Part shown: positions 60,533 to 64,000 of the stretch, in pieces
Numbering within the stretch: position 1 is the stretch's first letter
Layout of the letters: each line of letters begins with the position of its first letter
Assembly (NCBI RefSeq): GCF_945859685.1
Contig: NC_079149.1
Span: 53,028,991-53,092,990, forward strand
Reading direction: 5' to 3'
Source of the DNA: Eupeodes corollae
Taxonomy: Eukaryota; Arthropoda; Insecta; Diptera; Syrphidae
Length of the DNA: 64,000 nt
Made by a program: the position numbers and the translations under genes
The notes under the pieces: generated by a model
What the model was told of the DNA's origin: nothing
What the model saw: only the letters and a program-made list of their open reading frames with translations
Database searches by the model: none

Positions 60533-61466
60533 AAAGTCTTTTGCAATATTTTTCCAGGCTTGGCCTTCGATTTCAATTATTTGCCATTATTCAGTTTGAA
60601 TTCTATTTCCAAAACTGGTGTAGCTTTTTCAGCCAGCAGCTCCCCCACTACCTCCCATTTGCAGATCTACTCCTTTTTACATTTTTTTAGTCCTGCTTTA
60701 TATGTGTTTAGTTATGAAGCTGTCGTTCTACGGGGAAGAAAGCTATTTTTCATAAATTCGGAAACTTGTTTACAATAAAAGTGAACTTTTCTTGGAGACG
60801 AGATAATCGTCACAGAAGAATTTGTAGGGTCTATTGAATATAATCACATTTTCGAAACAAGTACTCACCTAAGCCATCTTAATCGGTGTTTTAAATATCT
60901 TAACTGCGACACTGGATTATGTTAGGTTAAAAATGGTTTAATATAAATAGTTTTGCGGCCTTAAATCCATCAAAAATTGGTATATTGGTGTTTTGTCTAT
61001 GTATACGCACTTGGACTAATCGGTTAATGAGTGAGAAAACCTTGTTAATACAAGGTTTGTGTTTGTTTTTTTTTTTGGACAAAATCTTAATTTATGTGTG
61101 ATCAATTTTAAATTGTAAACTCATAAACCTCAGTTAGCTAGTAAAAATGCAGAGACCTTAAAAAAAAGTGCGTATTATTTATTACTTTGGACATTCGTCT
61201 TCTTAGCATCCATTTACTTCTACTTTTCTTCGTAATTCGCACATATAGATTCAAGCAAGTTCGCCTTAAACCGACCAGGGTACTATTAATGTGCACTTTG
61301 AAACTGAATGCGTCCATTTATTAAAAACAAATTGACAGGATAAACTTGACACTCTTGACAGTACTATAAAATCGACATAAACAATATACAAAAAGAAAAC
61401 ACACCTCTTTTGTATTTCTAATTTAGCTTAATAATAACCAGTGGACCAGTGAATAAATTAAAAATA
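60533..61466. other. Intergenic region upstream of the FRA10AC1 homologue
   Basis: AT-rich; presumably holds the FRA10AC1 promoter and 5' UTR. An acceptor-like ATTTAG near 61425 could mark a 5' UTR intron. No other gene recognised. Confidence 0.4.
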
Positions 61467-62347
61467 ATGTTTCCAATTCAATCTCTAAATGGACAAGAAC
61501 GCCACGACTATATTCTTAAAACATTCATCCTTAATAAAGCTGCAGCACAAAACAGTAAGCACAAACGTGATATCGATGTCATCCGTGAGAATCACAGATT
61601 TCTATGGGAAGACGAGGACGAGCCTGACTCTTGGGAAACTCGACTGGCAAAAAAGTACTACGACAAACTTTTTAAGGAATATTGCATTTCGGATTTGAGT
61701 AGATACAAGGAAAATAAGGTGAGTGTGTATAGATAAATTTCAATCCAATTGTTTTTTTTTTTTTGTGAAAAAATATCAAAGATCGCTCTCAGATGGCGAA
61801 CAGAACAAGAAGTCGTCTCCGGCAAGGGTCAATTTATTTGTGGAAGTCGAAAATGCCCATCGAAAGAGACCCTACGCAGTTGGGAAGTTAATTTTGCATA
61901 CATGGAAAAGGGTCAAAAAATGAATGCTCTCATTAAGTTACGTAAGTTTTGATCATCAATATCACTTACCGGCTTGCTTGATAAGTTTCAATTTTCTTTT
62001 CAGGTCTATGTCCGGATTGTTCTAAGCAATTGAACTATACTCACCAGAAACGCGAAGTGAAAAAGCAAAAACGACTAGAGAAGTCAAAGAAAAAGTTATC
62101 GAAACATAAACATCACAAAAAAGATGATGACGATGAAGAAGTCGTATATGAAGAACAACAAACTCAAAGCGAATCATTAGATATGATTAATCCTGCTTCT
62201 TCAAAAAGTGCTCAGAATGAAAGTAGTTCCAATATTGATACTCACGAAGAGGAAATCGTTAATATATGGAGTAAGCCAGAGGTCGAGGTTGAAACCGTAG
62301 AACGTGAGGAAGAATTTGAAAAATATTTAGAAGATCTATTATTGTAG
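61467..62347 (+). CDS. FRA10AC1: FRA10AC1 homologue
   Basis: FRA10AC1 is a conserved nuclear protein found with spliceosomal complexes; its biochemical role is not well defined. Exons: 61467-61718, 61782-61941, 62004-62347, in phase, 251 residues. The conserved core is VIRENHRFLWEDEDEPDSWE, RLAKKYYDKLFKEYCISDLS, YKENKIALRWRTEQEVVSGK and GQFICGSRKC. Next come SWEVNFAYMEKGQKMNALIK and LRLCPDCSKQLNY, a CxxxxC...CxxC arrangement that probably binds zinc. The C-terminus is Lys/Arg-rich, then acidic, ending EEEFEKYLEDLLL, as in the human protein. I start at ATG 61467 (MFPIQSLNGQERHDY), since the upstream in-frame codons lack an ATG. AATAAA signals lie at about 62371 and 62383. Confidence 0.94.
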
Positions 62348-63099
62348 TTCCGTTGAAAAATATCTAAACAAATAAATTAACAAATAAAGCTACCAACAAA
62401 ACAAAATAACATTGATAACTGTTGCATTAGTTTTATTAGGAAGGTGTTGTAATTCAACTTGGAGTTAAGTATCGAGCTAAATCGAGAAGTTTCTTGAGGA
62501 GGACCTAGTTCATTAAGGAAAATAATAGCATAATAGTTTTAGGAACTCTTCAGTTTTGTGGCTTATAATACACGTCTAAAGGCATAACTAAACAGCACTA
62601 AGCATTTAAAAAGACTTGTATCTAGTTCATTTTATTAAATTTTCACTTTTGAATTGTTTTCAGTAAGTTTTAAATGTAGCTAAAGTTTTAAGACTAAATT
62701 TTACTTTATTCCATTTTACGAATTCTGAAAAACCGTATCACAAAATCCGTTCGTAATGCAAAATTGTATAAGAATTTCAACCACTTAATTTCGGGATCGT
62801 AAGTTTCCATTTACGATGGAATTCGTGACAAGGCTCATTTATCTGTTTATGCAAATATATTTGTTTTTCATTTTAAAATAACCCGAATCACAAACCTTGT
62901 TAAAAAAATGGGTCAACATTTAAAAGTTCGTCAAAACTTGTTCTAAACGATATTAACTTTTGTTCATTGTACCAATTCTTAAGGTTTAACTTAATTTTTT
63001 TTATTGAGTCTAATCCGAACAAAATATATAGGCTCGCATCAAGAATAAGGTAAAATCGTTAAAAAAAACCCTCAATATCGTTTTTACACATTTTTCTTG
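62348..63099. other. Intergenic DNA after FRA10AC1
   Basis: 3' UTR followed by AT-rich DNA that includes the second MITE-like copy (62706-62836). No gene recognised. Confidence 0.45.
62706..62836. mobile_element. Small inverted-repeat element, copy 2
   Basis: The interior TCCGTTCGTAATGCAAAATT and the right end AGTTTCCATTTACGATGGAA, continuing TTCGTGACAAGGCT, match copy 1 at 44722-44864 in the same orientation. The left end (ATTCCATTTTACGAATTCTG) is eroded. Confidence 0.55.
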
Positions 63100-63291
63100 T
63101 TATCGTACTTTTGTAAAATTGTTTCGTTTGCTTCTATATCTCCTGCTTGGATAACGAATAAAATGATCCATTCTCGCAGCAACAAAGGCTGCAGTCATGA
63201 GGTAGAGCAAGAAGACATAGCGCACTTCTAATGATACTGCCCAGCACAATTCCACAATAGAAACAAATAATATTGAAGAACTGAAAAACAT
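63100..63291 (-). CDS. Hypothetical small membrane protein or terminal exon
   Basis: An ATG at 63291 opens a frame of about 63 codons with one or two hydrophobic segments (SSSILFVSIVELCWAVSLEV and VRYVFLLYLMTAAFVAA), then a strongly basic tail (RYPSRRYRSKRNN). The hydrophobic-then-basic design is not typical of random AT-rich DNA. A TTTTTCAG acceptor at about 63281 means it could instead be the last exon of a gene with upstream exons not recognised. No family was identified. Confidence 0.35.
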   Translation of the reverse strand: MFFSSSILFVSIVELCWAVSLEVRYVFLLYLMTAAFVAARMDHFIRYPSRRYRSKRNNFTKVR

Positions 63292-63801
63292 TTCAGGCAA
63301 CAGCCCATTAGGCTTTATAAAAATCTCTAAATTGCTAAAGCAATCCAGTTTTTTATATTTTATTTTCAGGGAATTTCAATACTAGGGTCTACATTCATCA
63401 ACAGCCCATTGACCTAACCTAATCAATTATTAATTTGTTCAAACATATGTACGAAAGAAGGGCTCAAAAACTCCGTCTTATGTCTAACTTAACATTTCTA
63501 ATATTTAAATTTTTTTTTTAATTCATGCAAATTTAGAGGAGGGAGAGAATATCTTCAAATTTAGACTCAAGAACAGGATCGATGTTTCCCAAAAATACAA
63601 TACACAACTTCTTTAAAAACTTCAAAATTTAATCTTAATTTTGTTTATAGTCATTTTCATTTTATTTTATTCGTTAAAAACCTTATTTCAACAATTTGTG
63701 GTTTTGTTTAAATTTTATAAAAAAAATAAACTCTCCTTACAAACTAAATTAAAAATTAAATTACATAATATTTAGCACATACAATCCAAAAAACTATTCC
63801 T
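63292..63801. other. Intergenic / 3' UTR region
   Basis: AT-rich. It probably includes the 3' UTR of the minus-strand gene ending at 63802 (AATAAA complements near 63660-63670). Nothing else recognised. Confidence 0.4.
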
Positions 63802-64000
63802 CTACGCAAACATATCCTCCCGATCGGCGCCCGTGCCATCACCACCATCTTCCAAGTTCGCAAACAACAAGAAATGTGACGGCCTATGAATTTCGTGATA
63901 GAACTCCTTTGGATTGGACAATTGCAATTCGTATTTCATATTCGCATCGTGTCGCACTCCCATGAAATTGTAATTCCAGCTTCCCTGTGCAGGTACCATA
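63802..64000 (-). CDS. C-terminal exon of an unrecognised protein (partial)
   Basis: The frame enters from the right edge of the window and ends at a TAG at 63802-63804. The visible 65 residues include GSWNYNFMGVRHDANMKYEL and SNPKEFYHEIHRPSHFLLFA, then an acidic/Gly-rich tail. Residue use is ordered and protein-like, and local GC is higher than in the flanks, so I take it as real coding sequence. I cannot name the family. There is no transmembrane segment in this piece. Confidence 0.7.
   Translation of the reverse strand, partial: MVPAQGSWNYNFMGVRHDANMKYELQLSNPKEFYHEIHRPSHFLLFANLEDGGDGTGADREDMFA

Noticed and set aside
1..64000. CRISPR arrays, bacterial operons, prophage
   Set aside because: The window is clearly eukaryotic; all repeats seen are transposon-derived or simple duplications.

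Overview
The window looks like a compact-gene, AT-rich, repeat-rich fly genome (Diptera, probably Brachycera). The evidence is one-to-one homologues of Drosophila genes (Bap170, Pex5, yip2, l(3)mbt, a lambda-crystallin-type dehydrogenase, NAT9, FRA10AC1, MMS22L), short introns of about 60-70 bp with GTAAGT donors, a DREF-type promoter box, and insect transposon families (copia-like, RTE-like, jockey-like, Harbinger, hAT, Tc1). The species cannot be named from the sequence alone.

Layout. Positions 1-12336 hold Bap170 on the minus strand, a PBAP/SWI-SNF chromatin-remodelling subunit. Nine coding exons are visible and the 3' end lies outside the window. Its large intron carries hAT and Tc1 relics. 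Positions 12800-28300 are a repeat graveyard: a 5S-rRNA-like sequence, a MITE inside a MITE, a tRNA-derived SINE, and an RTE-like LINE split by a copia-like LTR element. The 5' LTR of that copia-like element is itself split by a 4.9-kb element with terminal inverted repeats (TIRs). The TIR element contains a jockey-like LINE relic, a 523-bp tandem array with a SINE-like head, and a genomic fragment, one intron included, of the serine palmitoyltransferase gene lace.

From 28300 to the end the DNA is gene-dense: MMS22L (+, replication-fork repair, with one apparent frameshift), Pex5 (+, peroxisomal import receptor), a decayed LINE (-), yip2 (+, mitochondrial-type 3-ketoacyl-CoA thiolase), l(3)mbt (+, MBT/SAM chromatin repressor), a CRYL1-like dehydrogenase (-), NAT9 (-), a Harbinger relic, FRA10AC1 homologue (+), a weak small-membrane-protein ORF (-), and the last exon of an unrecognised gene running in from the right edge (-).

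These genes do not form a pathway. Several are nuclear chromatin or DNA-maintenance factors, which is normal for housekeeping clusters. The most unusual object is the host-gene-carrying TIR element at 16133-21062. The copia element has near-identical LTRs but a coding region full of frameshifts, and MMS22L has a one-base frameshift in a short A run. Homopolymer sequencing error should therefore be excluded before biology is inferred from those breaks.
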